From: Acheta domesticus
Lineage: Eukaryota; Arthropoda; Insecta; Orthoptera; Gryllidae
Direction of reading: 5' to 3'
DNA: 64,000 nt
Assembly: GCA_031308135.1 (NCBI GenBank)
Contig: JAHLJT010009436.1
Location: 159,073,302 to 159,137,301, forward strand
In this document: in pieces, positions 21,608-33,539 of the stretch
Position numbering within the stretch: the first letter of the stretch is position 1
How the letters are laid out: each line of letters starts with the position of its first letter
Notes under the pieces: model-generated
Told to the model about the DNA's origin: nothing
Database searches by the model: none
The model's input: the letters and a program-made list of their open reading frames with translations, nothing else
Made by a program: the position numbers and the translations under genes

Positions 21608-22593
21608 TAACGAGCACGATTTTGATGTCCTTCCTAATCGGCTCCCAGTGAACGGTTTTAAACAAAAGAGGTACCAAAAAAAGAGAAAAAAATTAGGAGT
21701 GGAGGTCATCATGTACTAAATAGATTGCAGCTTTCTTTTATTAATAAAAAGCTACGAAATTTGCGTTGTTTGAAACTAGCGGCTAAAATGGAAACGGGAA
21801 GATGGCGTCATGCGCACCTTGGCAAGTTCGCGGCAAATGGGAGAGCAGTTGGTCTTGCTAGAGAACATTATGTTGTGTGATCGTTAAAAAGATTGTTGGT
21901 GATTATCAATTGTAAGTATTCAATGTACTTTCTTATACATACCGTTCTTGTGATATGTAAGGCAAACATCAAAGGGGTAAAGGGAGTTTGAGTGTTATTT
22001 GGAAATTGTATTTTAGAAGTTTTGTTTTTAGTGCCAGTGATGATATTAAAACATCAGTCATTCAACTAGTGTATCATTAAGTGATGTGTACTCTTGAATA
22101 AATATAAAGAGAAATTTAGTAAGGCATATAAAAATAGCATACGCTAAGAAACTCGTAAAAAAATGCTCCTGTTTTGCGCCTCTCGGCCTCGTGTGGAAAC
22201 CTTTTCTACTCGCAAAATGTAAAGTCATTTTTACCACTCGTCTCATAACTGTTTTAGGACTGAATCTTACTATAAATTGGAATTTATAAAACTTATCAGT
22301 GGATCGAACCTTTTCGGTTCCCTAATTAATTCTTGATGATTTTAACACTTTTTAGTTCTCGTTTGTCGATGTCGAATTGTAAGGGACCAATTTTTAATGC
22401 TGGAAAAGTGTTTTTTTTAATCTATGACCAATACTAGCGTCCGCAACCGTACATAGGATTTTGCCCAACAACACTCTTCACGGTCCGGCTGGCTGAACAC
22501 AAAGCCCTGCGGATTGGAAACGGATCTTTTAATTTTCGAGGACGCTCTACGTGAAGCCATTAGCGCATTTTACTATCTGTCCAAACAGGGTCT
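21608..22593. other. Intergenic; possible first exon near 21780-21911 (+)
   Basis: A patch with GGAAGATGGCGTCATGCGCA near 21797 resembles the AAGATGGCG motif found at some transcription starts. It is followed by a donor-like CAATT|GTAAGT with the exon edge at 21911. No coding content or partner exon is seen, so this is only a weak suggestion. The rest is AT-rich. Confidence 0.25.
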
Positions 22594-22755
22594 TAATTTG
22601 ACTTCTTGGCTGTCCGGGTGACGCCGCGTCGTTGGCTGAGAGGCCGATGTTTCGCCTGTCATGCCGCAGGCTCCCTCAGGGCAAGGACTGCAGAGTGGGC
22701 AGTGAGAAGAGTCACTGCCCTGAGGAAACTGCGTCATGACAGGCGTGTAGAGTCT
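22594..22755. repeat. Dispersed repeat with internal inverted repeat (pair of 55940-56100)
   Basis: It shares CTTCTTGGCTGTC, then GACGCCG-GTC, GATGTTTC-GC and CCCTCAGGGC with 55965-56045. Within this copy CCTGTCATG..GCAG..CCTCAGGGC and its complement face each other (22655-22690 versus 22710-22745), so it can fold. The motif style resembles Penelope-type element tails, but this is inference. Confidence 0.5.
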
Positions 22756-22839
22756 TAATTTGTCTTCCAATTTTTTGTTTGAATTGAATAAGGTTGGTGA
22801 GTGCTTCTAAATAAGGTATAGACCTGCTTACAACTTACA

Positions 22840-23115
22840 TAGTGCAGAGAAAGCATTGTACAACTACTGCAAAAAATGGCGATTTGTCGAAAGAAAATTC
22901 GTGGAGACCTAATGCCCAAAAGTGGATAAATCGTGTTCCTACATGTAGTAAATTCCTTCCTTTAACACTTTGTGTACTCAGAATCCCTTTTTTGTGGGTC
23001 CTTGATACTGAAAAACTGGCTGAAGGCAAAACGTCCGTCTGTGAGCAAATCCACTTTTTTGATACCAAGGCCTCGCGAAACACGTTTTTCTGTCAAAAAA
23101 ACGCCGATTTTTGTC
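22840..23115 (+). repeat. Dispersed repeat family R, copy R1
   Basis: It contains the family signature CAGAATCCC-TTTTTGTGGGTC, then CTTGATACTGAAAAACTGG and GGCAAAACGTCCGTCTGT, found with variation near 29115, 59925 and 63745. No coding capacity and the type of element is unknown. Confidence 0.65.
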
Positions 23116-23601
23116 GCATCACAATATTTTCTCTTTACTAAGTATGTAATATAGCGACAAAATAAAATTTCCCCCTCAGCCTGAAACAAGCAATACATAA
23201 TCAAATCCAATACATCAAATTATTACACCCAAAAAGCTAAAAAGGAAATATTTAAAAAGTACAATCAGATGCGTCTGTCTCGTAAGATGGTGTCCACTAG
23301 TTCCAGTAGTTGGTCACTCCAATGCAGTTCTGGGCAAGGAAACAGGAAAATAACTTAAACATGGAAATTGGTCGTTTTTGATTCCGAGTAAGTATTTCAA
23401 GCCGAACCGAACTCTGTTAAATAATCATCGTTTATTGCTTTGGTAAGGCAACAATATGAAAATATAAGGTAGCCCGGCGCGATAAGAAGTGCAAGCAAGA
23501 CATGCAGATGCCGTTAAGATCGAATTGTCTCATGGACTATACTGTGGTTGATTCATTAACATTTCTGAGTACGTCAACTGCTATGGTCATTGATACCATT
23601 A
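23116..23601. other. Intergenic, nothing recognised
   Basis: AT-rich spacer between repeat copies with no supported feature. Confidence 0.5.
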
Positions 23602-23609
23602 GTGTACTG

Positions 23610-23996
23610 CATTTTTTTATCGCGGGAGGTAGCAGTGATTTTCTCACGCCGCATGGCGAGATACGGCACCGACCTACTCATCGACTTGGGGGAAATTTCC
23701 CCTCCAGCTGTCTCCCATGGGGGTACCGCCCCAGTCGACAAATGGCTCGTCTCCGGCAAGGGTGGTAATGTATTCGATATTCGTGTGAGTGTAAGTAAGG
23801 AGAGAAGATCAAACCACGGAAAATTGCTGATCAGAGCAGTCAGCCGCTACAATTCTCCTCCAGGCAGTAGTTAAATTAGATCTATCTAGCTAGTTTCGAA
23901 AATTCGCTCCCGTCGGGGTCTAACCGCGGGACCTCCCGATTAAAGCCGCGGCCGAAACACCGACAATCTGGGCTGACTCTGGGCTAACCTCCGCCG
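23610..23996 (-). repeat. tRNA-derived SINE, family S, copy 2 with 8-bp TSD
   Basis: Flanked by GTGTACTG at 23602-23609 and 23997-24004. Read on the minus strand it begins CGGCGGAGGTTAGCCCAGAG (A-box region). A degenerate B box, GGTTAGACCCC, lies near 23920, and it ends in an A-run (GATAAAAAAATG). The body matches copies 1 and 3. Confidence 0.75.
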
Positions 23997-24004
23997 GTGT
24001 ACTG

Positions 24005-24429
24005 TGTAGAGATAGCATGTCCTGGCCAAGACAAGTTTTCAAGGCCTCTGAGATTTCGCCGCCTCGTCGTTAATGTTGCGGTAACAGCTACTGAAAACAC
24101 GCATCAGTGCATGGTTCCGGCACTTTCTCTTCCGAGGAGTTCAACAAAAATACCTAAATGAATCTTTTTCACAAATGAAAAATATTGTTTTATTTTTCCT
24201 GGAAACTTACACCTTTGTAGCCAGACGGAATCTGCGTTGCCCGTGCGACTAGGAAAAACATCTATTTTCGGGCTCTGGTTGGAATGAATGGTCTATAGAT
24301 AGTCTTGAAGTGGAGTTCCAATCTTAAAAGTGACTTTCGAAAAGGGACGGGCAACAAGGTTAATTACAAAATTCACTCGCATTTTGAAATCGAATGATTT
24401 ATCCATGGATGTCAAACTGCGAAGGGAAT
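24005..24429. other. Intergenic, nothing recognised
   Basis: Spacer between two SINE copies; no gene or named repeat seen. Confidence 0.5.
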
Positions 24430-24925
24430 TGGAGTCGTTAGTGTAGAGATCGTTTATCGTGGGAGGCGGCAGTATTCCTCTCCCGCTGAATGGTGAAATC
24501 CGGTGACGACCTGCACGTCGCTATGGGTTTGCGGAGGAACTACCGTCAGGAAAACTCCCCTGCCGGGAGATGATCTAAGTTCCCGCCTCTCTCTCGACAT
24601 GTGAGTGTGTGTGAGTGAGTGACATGTGGTTGTGTCGTCAAGTGATGGTAAGTGTGCATGAGTAAGGGGAGAGGATAGGACAAGGATATAGAAGGAAAGA
24701 TCACGCGCATTTCGCGTGTGTCCGCGGCCCGCTTGTTAGAATACTGCATCGGAATTTGCATGTACCGATCAGAGCTGCCGACCGCCAGAATTCTCCTCCA
24801 GTCAGCTGCGGAATTCGACCTAGCTTTGTAGCAACAGTCGAAAATTCTGTTGACGTCGGGCCTCGAACCCTAGGGGACAGTCGCAGACACCGCTAATGCT
24901 GACTCTTACCTAACCAGCCGGTTTT
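24430..24925 (-). repeat. tRNA-derived SINE, family S, copy 3
   Basis: Read on the minus strand the head is GGCTGGTTAGGTAAGAGTC followed by a perfect B box, GGTTCGAGGCC, near 24862-24872. The body then carries GAATTCCGCAGCTGACTGG and GGAGAATTCTGGCGG. This is the best preserved tRNA-like promoter in the window. No clear target duplication was seen. A GTGAGTGTGTG stretch near 24600 lies inside. Confidence 0.7.
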
Positions 24926-26354
24926 TGAAGTTGGAAAATTTGATCTATTTGTTGGTATTGGTATTTATTAACACTTCTACATTGCAAATTAGGAAGGGTC
25001 AGATTAAAGCATTCAGCAGAGTGTGGAAAAAAGCGGTCAAATTCGCGAATACGATCATTGGAGCCAATATCTTTTGGGAACCATGTTTACACTGAAATAC
25101 CAAATGTACGCAGCATGTGCGTATGCCCTCTTTAAGAAGTACGAAAGCAAGCGGCATGGGAAGCTATCAGTGAAAGACTTAAAATGCCGTGTTGTTATAT
25201 ATTTATTGCTCTCGGCTTGGATGTACAATTTTAATATTAATTTTCATCACGTTCAGTAAAATGCATTCGTGTCATAAGTACTGTTTGCTCTATACTTTTT
25301 CCTCACTAAATACTCAAAGCCGACCTTCTCAAACCCTTCACATATGTAAACAATTGTTTAAATCAACACATTCCAAGGCTGGAAGAGATCGTTCACTTCT
25401 CGGACGGTTGGACAACGGTAGCTCACCGTTACTCCCACTGTTAGAAAAACACTAACAATTCTGGATTTATTTAAATAACATTGAAATCTTTCAAAACGGA
25501 GATAATGCTCGAGCAATGCCTTCCGGCACGATTCAGCTCTGTATCCGTTTATCGTTCTTATCTGTTCTGCGAAGGAACACAATATGAGAAGGCGTTGATT
25601 AGTGCGGCGCGTAGAGTTAGATATTTTCTCACGCGCGAGCAACCGGTTTATATTTCGATACAATTATCACTTCCACTCTTCTGACAGTTATACACTCGTT
25701 TTTGTGTCTTGAATACTTGCGTGAAGATAAGAAAAGCTTAGTATCTCATTTGGACCGTGTTTTTTATACCTTAAATCGAAAGTAAGATTCATAGATTTAC
25801 CAAGAATATCGTCCGCTGTCCCTTCGCTGTAGTTTCTGTTACTTAGTTTTGTTTTCTTTTTAGAGTAATCTTATTATGACGGGGAGCAACGAAGAAAGAA
25901 AATAAGATACCCTTTTTGTCCAAAGAGGCAAACCACGTTCACGCAACATTGTTGTAATATTTGCTCCAACCACTTTGAAAAGAACCCACAAGAAAGACGT
26001 TTTGTTTGCAATGAGTTTAGTTCTGAGGAAGCTAAGTTTAGTTCTTAAATGTCCCTGTAAGTTTCAATATGGTAAAAATGTATTGTTTATTGAATTAATT
26101 GTATTCTATGATTTACCTTTCTGAAATATTCTTTATAAAAACCTTCACTTCATGACTGTGATTTTGATTCGAGTGCTTATTATAAGCACAAATAAGGAGC
26201 CTGCATGTCATCTTTGTGCATTATTTCATCTATACAAGTTATAGAAATCAATGACAAATGTCTGGAAATATTAATGTAAGTGATCCACGATGAAATAATA
26301 AATACAACATAAACCGTTGTTAGATAAAATCTAACACGCGAGTAATGACGTTAT
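24926..26354. other. Intergenic, nothing recognised
   Basis: AT-rich with overlapping short ORFs on both strands around 25020-25680, none recognisable. Confidence 0.5.
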
Positions 26355-26455
26355 AAAAATATGCGCGAGTTTATGGAGATTTTTGGCCGAAAATCCGCCG
26401 TTTTTTTCGCGCAGTATAACATAATTTTTCCGTACATCATACGGGAAAGTAATAT
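26355..26455 (-). repeat. Dispersed repeat family R, fragment R6
   Basis: Its reverse complement (TTATGTTATACTGCGCGAAA then ACGGCGGATTTT) matches the 5' part of copies at about 59800-59840 and 63618-63650. Confidence 0.55.
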
Positions 26456-29080
26456 AATATATTTCACCACACTTACATTGCATTAAAATATTGTTAACTA
26501 AGAATTAGCTATGAATTCGTAATTTTTTACTTTCTAGTACATCTACTACATAGTGAAATATATGTAGAGAAAGTTATCAAAGTACAATTTCACGGTGGTT
26601 TTTCTCGATAAAAAAACGTAACATGTTTATTAAATAAGCTGGCATTATACAAAGCAAAAAACATTGTTTTTCATTTGATTATTCAACTTCATCAATCACA
26701 CGCAATTACTTCAATTTTCTCAGCTTATCAGATCTTTTATCTCAGACTTCCAGTGAAGACATCAAATAACATCTTACACTTACATATTTTAGTGTTTTAC
26801 TACTAATAATGTGAATAAATGCTTATCTATCTTGAATTGGATTTATAATGACCTGGAAAAACATGTGTTTCCAATAGGTTTTTTGGGTGTTAAAAATATT
26901 CAAATAATATACGCAATGTTAAGCTGGTGATCATTAACATTGATTACTTGAGATTTTCCTTAGGTGTTCTTTATAATGGATAACCTTTTTCAAAGAATGA
27001 ATATTAGAAACCTTGAATGGCCTGTTTTCTTTTGATACCCCGCACCAACGAGCTAGATTTCTATCTCGTTGCCCCGCACCGCTTCGTACTCGCGTTACAG
27101 ATGGCCGTGCAAACATCAAGGTTCCAGGAGTTTCATAGGATGACGAACAGCGTCCAACTGACCACCTTCGATCTCAGACGATATTTGTGGGATTGAAACT
27201 GAAATGTAGTCTGTGTTGGGAAGGTAATATAACTTGACCACCAAGATCGTTCGAATTATTTTCACTGGAAAATGCTACGGCATTGCTATTTACTAAACTG
27301 TAAACATTAACGCTAAATCCCTTTCAAGTGTTTTAACACGTTTCCATAGTAGTTTTTAGTAGTAACAATTCATTTAACCAAATACGTATCTTTGTTATAA
27401 TTTAAGATGCTACAATAATAGAATTTTAGAAGTATTTATTGTAAAAGCATTTAGAAATTCACGAAATTTCATTGAAATGTTTGCCAACCTAAAAATATTT
27501 TGAATATAATTATTTATATTGTTTAAAAATATGTATTAACAATGGAAACAATTACAATTTTGAAATGAAATTTGATTGCAGATGGGATATCTGTCATCTA
27601 TCGCATACTTAGTTTGACTTCAGCCATTTGCTTTGTATATAATTTGCAATGATATTTCACATTGCAATGGAGGTTCCCTAGTGATTTTCTGTAGGTTAAT
27701 TTAAGAATAAAAAATCTGACATTTTACAATTTATAAAGAATACATATTTTAAAACTCGCAATGATACTTAGGTCGTCCGCTAGCAATCTTTATGTTTTAG
27801 CGAAAAGTCTGTTTGCATGCTCTTCCTGATCGGGAGGAAAAGAGACTAACGTGATTTCATTCCAATAATGCGTAGATTGAACACATGTACTCTCATTCGA
27901 ATATTATGGAATAAAAAATCAAATTAACAGTTTTAGAAAGATGATTCTGAATTATTGAATGATAAATTGAATTGAAAATATCAACTTAAAGTTTATACTC
28001 GTTCATTCAGAAATTTCTGTACTTCTATAAATAAAGTAGTATTTTGTGATATGTGATCCTATTCAGGTGATCTTTCAACACACAAAATTGAATATTTCTT
28101 TATTTGAAAACCTTAATATTCCATTCATCCAATCCAATGCGGTTTACAGCAAAAAGCTTATAGTGTGTTCTTTAATGATAATGGTTAAACAAGAGGACCA
28201 TGTAGTGTCTGACTCTCGGTTTTAACAGGAGTCTTTGATTACATACCTTGAGAACGAAATATGATAGCATCAATCGGATTCCGGAATTTTGTATCGCGTT
28301 TAAACGCTATTCAGATGAAATGATAACACATTTGCAAAAATTGAAAATAATAAACAATTTTCAACTTTTGCAAATCTAAAGGGGGAGAGTCTCCCTATGT
28401 CACGGAGCCGAAAACAGCGAATTAACAATTTTGCAACAAAAATAAACAATTTTATGAACAAATTGGAAATGCGTTAGAACGGCTATGAAAGCTCCGCAAA
28501 TTGTGCGTGAAATGAACATTTTAAAATAGCAGTTTGACAGAAATTATAAATTCATGGCTAAAAGTTAGTATAATTGTTGCTAAAATGCTAAATATTTACT
28601 AGTCTATTGACAGTAATTCTGGGCTGAAAACCCCCGCTCAGAAATATTTTTTCGTAATGGCGTACGCGCAGGCAAAATCTCTCCTTCGAGAGGGAAATAC
28701 GACATTTCCGCATCATACGTAAGGGAACTGTGCCCCTTCTTCCTGAGACATAATCATTTCTACCCTTTGGGACTTTGTACCGATCACCCACAACTGCGGT
28801 CTACCTGCTGGCGAATGGTCAACGCGTCCCTCCCCCATGTCGCGGGGTGTCCAAGTTTGTTGGCACCGTTAAGATTAGCGGCACGTTCTTCTGAGGGGTA
28901 GTGTACGTTTATCGGGAAAGTAAAAATAGCAACGCAAGATGCAAGGCGTCCAAAACATAAACTGAAGCGCATCTCCCCAAAGAAGATCCCACACAGTTTT
29001 TTTTACTTTAAATAAATAAATAACCAATGAAAAATAATTATCAAAACATTATTTGCCTTCTTCTTCCTTTCTTGTGTACT
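26456..29080. other. Intergenic; GC-richer patch 28620-28980
   Basis: Mostly AT-rich. Positions 28620-28980 have higher G+C and carry two overlapping minus-strand ORFs of about 62-67 codons with no recognised domain. They may be a further decayed repeat. Confidence 0.45.
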
Positions 29081-29084
29081 AAAT

Positions 29085-29290
29085 TACGCATTGCCGCTGA
29101 CACGCTGTGCATTCAGAATTCACGTTTTGTGGGTTCTTGATTTCGAAAAATCGTTTGATGGCAAAGGACGGTTTAAAAAAATGGCGCAGATCTCTTATTC
29201 GTTTAATTATCTGTATTTTCGAAAATGGCAAAAGTTATAAATAGCGCGAGAAAGTATGTGCTGTTGAAGCAACACTAGTTTATTTTCCTT
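29085..29290 (+). repeat. Dispersed repeat family R, copy R2
   Basis: CAGAATTCACGTTTTGTGGG then TTGATTTCGAAAAATCG match the family core, followed by a jump to its distal part, GAGAAAGTATGTGCTGTTGA. The middle, including the CCGT/CTGT tract, is deleted. Confidence 0.6.
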
Positions 29291-30500
29291 ATTCATTCCT
29301 TCTCGATGTTAATTTTGAATCAATCTGCAGTCACGTCAATTTACATTTAATGGTCAAAGTTCAATACTAAAAACAACTAACTCGAAACTCGTCCAAAGTC
29401 CTTGAGATTGCTTGGTTTGCTCGTTAAAGTTGCCAGCGATTTCTTTGTATGGAAATGTTATTGTCTGACGTACGTAGTATGTTGAAACAAATGAAGTCTT
29501 AGCCCCTGTATGTTGAAACAAATATTTTAAACTATCAAGAAAATTGTGGGTGCAGATCGTAGTTGAGCGTCGTTTCACGAATGGGATTTGTCGCAAATTC
29601 TGGACATCTGATTTTCGTATCGTCACATTTTTACCGTACTGTTGCAATACACACACACAAACACTTTTGTTCAAGTATTTAATTTTCTCACAGCATTATT
29701 GCTTCCAATTGTTCGAGGATCTGTAATATCAAATTATAGTACCAAACGTCTGTTTTTTATTTTATAAAAATATAATTTTTAAACTATCTTTTTTTGGGTT
29801 ATTTTAGAAAATATTAGGATCTTTTGAGATGCAACACTACAAACTATCATAGCATTTTAGGTGCAAGGGTGGTAGTAATTTGGGGAACTCAACTCGAAAC
29901 ACAGCGGTATTTATACGTTATTCACGAATGTCGAACAAAAATACGTGCACATCCAGCACTACAGAAAAAAAATCTAACTTATTACGGTTCGCCGATGATT
30001 TTGCTGTTGAAACATTAATCCATAAAAGAAAATGCCGATCTCTACCCATGAAGTAACGATATAGTATCTGCCACCCAGCGGCAATTGATAAGTCTCAAAT
30101 ATATACTAATTCCACATAAAATGTTAATTTTTGGACCATTTCACCCAGTCAACTTTTTTTACACTGGTCAAGAAAAGTGACAATATCATTACGAATACAT
30201 TCCACAAGAAGTCTACAAAAACTGCTTTTCCATGACCGCCATCTACTATTGAGATTAACAACGAAATATTAAATACTTCGTTTTTAATAGTTGACCAATG
30301 AATTTATCAACAATCTTTAACGGATCTGATAATTTTTTTGTAAAGGCCGTGAAATGTAAGATTAAGAAGTTCAGTATACCTATAATGATTTATGGATAAC
30401 TTCTATAATGTACAAAGCACTCCATTGGTAGATACGTGGATTGAATGAATAAATAAATCTATACTGCGATTTTTCTAATTTTGCCCCTGAAGGCCAGTCT
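29291..30500. other. Intergenic, nothing recognised
   Basis: AT-rich, chance ORFs only. Confidence 0.5.
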
Positions 30501-30503
30501 TCA

Positions 30504-30651
30504 CGATGGAATATGTCACGGTATTTCGTGACGTTCTCAGTCGTGCCGCCAGGTATGGCATGATCGCGACCGGATCAAGTAGTGCTTGCGATCATGCGAA
30601 TTCTAGCGGTACGACGGAGAAAGACGCGAAATGTCGTGTGATATTCCATCG
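30504..30651. mobile_element. Palindromic foldback MITE, core copy M2
   Basis: Inverted arms begin CGATGGAATATGTCACGG and end with the complement near 30651. The centre holds ATGATCGCGACCGGATCAAG, matching M1 and M4. The outer arms (TTCTTTCTTGGCGCAC) are missing, so this is a truncated or diverged subfamily copy. Confidence 0.7.
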
Positions 30652-30809
30652 TGGCCATAGGGGCTTGAGGGGCAGAGTTAGAAAAATCGCACTATAACAA
30701 GGTTTGAATTTCGCTAAGAAATTGGCATTTTGTCCTGACGTCACTAATGTATATTAAAGAATAACTTTATTCACCCTTGCTGCTCAGTAGAGAAGTTCAG
30801 TTTGTCTAA

Positions 30810-30965
30810 TTGCTATTATACTTGCCTAACTTCACGTCTTCCGCCTACTTTTTCTTCCTCCTTTTCTTCGCTTCTTCTCCCTTCCCTTTTTCTCACAAAT
30901 TTCCCCATTTTCTCTTTATGACTCGCCCCCCTCCGAACATCTTTCTCTTTTCTTTCTCTACTGTG
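30810..30965. repeat. Pyrimidine-rich tract
   Basis: CT-rich low-complexity DNA; a second similar tract lies at 31105-31195. Confidence 0.7.
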
Positions 30966-30985
30966 TATATATTCTGCTCTATTTA

Positions 30986-31330
30986 TGTTCGGCCCTAAGC
31001 CGCCATCCTGATTGAGATTTTTCTGGGTTTACTCAATCGCTTAAGGCGTACGCGGGATGGTCCCTTGTCTTGCACTCCCAGTCATAAATGTACAGTTGTC
31101 CCCCCTTTTAGTCTCTCTCCTTTCTTCTTTCTCTTTCGGCCTTTCTTCTTCATTTTCCATCTGTGTTTCCCCTCTCTTTCACTTCTCTCGTTTTTAAAAT
31201 GTTCGGCCTTTAGCCGCCATCCTGATTGAGGCTTTCTGGGTTTACTCAATCGCTTAAGGCGTATGCCGGGGTGGTCCCTAGTTTTGCTCTCCCAGATGTA
31301 AATGTACAGCTGCCCCCCCCTTTTAAAATA
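30986..31330 (+). repeat. Direct duplication of a roughly 120-bp module
   Basis: GTTCGGCC-T-AGCCGCCATCC and TGATTGAG followed by GGGTTTACTCAATCGCTTAA occur at 30986-31107 and again at 31200-31330, each ending TAAATGTACAG-TG-CCCCCC. The copies are separated by a pyrimidine tract. Each copy contains GATTGAG and CTCAATC facing each other, so each can form a small hairpin. Confidence 0.7.
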
Positions 31331-31334
31331 ATAT

Positions 31335-31436
31335 TTCTCTGTATTAATGTAGATTGAGTGGTTAGGCGGAAGAGCAGGCCCTATGGCCTGAGCCTCGCCA
31401 TTAATAAAGGCATTTTCATTATTATTATTATTATAT
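31335..31436 (+). mobile_element. Probable LINE 3' end with (ATT)n tail
   Basis: A TAGATTGAGTGG...GCCTGAGCCTCGCC segment runs into AATAAAGGCATTTTC and then (ATT)n, the layout of I/CR1-type LINE 3' ends. The preceding duplicated modules are probably part of the same 3' UTR. No ORF is preserved. Confidence 0.45.
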
Positions 31437-33379
31437 AAAAAACAAGCTATAGTGTCTACGAGTAAACTTTTGTTTCTTCCGAGGCACCAGGCGTTTTCTG
31501 ACTACAGATAGATGCCTTTCTGTTCTCTAAGATCCTGATTCTGACGGCCTTCCTCGCTCGCTGAGTGGCTGGACGTCGTTACTGGAGCAGGTTCAATCCT
31601 TTCGCTTATGGAAGTCGCCCATTTCCGCAGAGAAGAGGCGGACGTTACGCAACGAAAAAACGCGGAAACTGCTTCGATTGTATCGATACTTTTTATTGCT
31701 CGTCCAACCAAGAACAGTAATATTCTAGTAGGTCATCGCATCGACGTCGGTTCTGCTGCTGGCTGCTCCTTTAGAATATGTTGTTTGAAATTGAAAGAAT
31801 TTATACTGGAAAGTCTACTGGATCCCTGAGAAGTTTTTTATTTTTAAGTTCTACCGCCCTGTAAATGATTTTTAATTATTATAGTACTATATGCGCACGT
31901 TTTCTTGATCCTCCATAGTCCTCGCTCTGCCCGGCGTAGCACGGCCCGGTAAAACTTTTAAAATACGAGCTCCACTCGGAACGTCACGGCTCAGATTGCA
32001 GTGATGCTCACCTTCCTTTCGAATGCGGACTTCCTAGTTTTCGCCCTCTCTATCGATCTGTGCGTATCATGTTTCTTCTTGTTACTCATATTTCTATTAA
32101 CATTTCTTCAGAATTTAAAAAAAAAAACTTGCGATTTTTCTTATTGCTACGAAGTCTAAGACTATTACGTTTTGACGAATTTACGTTTTGTTTTCTGTCA
32201 ATGTAATTCCACTGCACTGCCTTGATGTAGAGACAACCCGCCTCTCCCAGCTGTGAAGTATCAAGAAAAAGTGCGCGATAATGGAAAAATTGTCGAATCG
32301 TAAACACAAGATGGTGTGATTTTATTTTAATCTTTTAAATAAAAAACAACTCCCTAAAATAAAAATGGGAACCAATTCTAACAACCAGAATCAAAGTTTT
32401 TGAAAAGTTTCCTGGCAAGCTTCAGCACGAAGTTGAAAATTTGCGAGAATGAATACCAGGGGGCAGTTTTTCTCAATGCACAATTTTGGATATCAGGAAA
32501 ATTAACTAAGATTAAGAAATACTTTAAGGGCGCTACAGCTGATTATTCTTTTAAGTTCTCAAAAATGGCCTTTTTCGTTATCTTAATCTTACTCGTACAT
32601 GCCCACTACCAACTTGTTGGCGATACTTCGATCTCACCGTTATAATTTTACACATTAGAATTGGGAAGCATTTATTGTCATACGAGTGTTCCGAGGTTAA
32701 AGTTGCTTAATTGAAAATTGGAAACCTGCGTGTCATGAATCAAGATTCTCTATCAATATATTGACAAAGGTTTTACAATCTATTTACCAACAATACATCA
32801 GTGCAGATTTAACACTTCCAGGCAATAATGGTACAATCAGAACTACACGAATGCTTAATTTTCACAGAACCTTCGGAACTTTAACTGGGCATTTGCTTTG
32901 TCTAAAATGTTTGTAAACATTGCCGACGTAATTTCTAATTTTAATTTTTGTAGTATAGGCTACCTATAGACAGGGGATCGTAAGTCACTGGAAGTTGTGT
33001 TAAAATTAATGTTTAAAATTGCTCTGTTATATATTGATTTCCCGTAACAAAATACTGAATTAAGAAATAATGTTTAATAGATATGAAAGAAGTGGAAATG
33101 CTTCTACCCGCTGCATAATTTTATTGTATAAGAATTTGCAGGAATAAGGAATGAAGAAATGCTGGATCAGGTTACAATTTTACGATTAAAAGTTTTTTAT
33201 AAATTTTTTATTAAAGCTTTTCTTTCAAAAGTATTATATGTGCAACTAATGATTTCTATTCTCAAATTATCACAGAAAGGAAATGGACCCTTATCTCCAT
33301 TTCGATCAGAAACAGACCAAACAGAAGAAAATTCTAAATGTTTTACATGATAAAATTAACTACTACTTGTCCAACGAAG
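31437..33379. other. Intergenic; weak tRNA-like remnant near 31555-31605
   Basis: Near 31555-31605 CTCGCTGAGTGGCTGG and GCAGGTTCAATCC resemble pol III A and B boxes of an old SINE. Otherwise AT-rich with nothing supported. Confidence 0.35.
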
Positions 33380-33449
33380 TTTATTGAACTTTCCTTACAA
33401 AACGTTCTTATGTTTAATAGATAATTGATGTGTAAAGCTTTTCTTTTAC

Positions 33450-33455
33450 TTTATT
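33450..33455 (-). terminator. Poly(A) signal of the cyclophilin gene
   Basis: AATAAA on the minus strand 85 nt after the stop codon. A second AATAAA at 33380-33385 could serve as a distal site. Confidence 0.55.
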
Positions 33456-33539
33456 AAGCCTCAATTAAGATTTTTCCAAAAACTATGAACTGAAATGTGA
33501 ACATAATTGTGGGAAACATGTGCAGGCATTTTCATGTAT

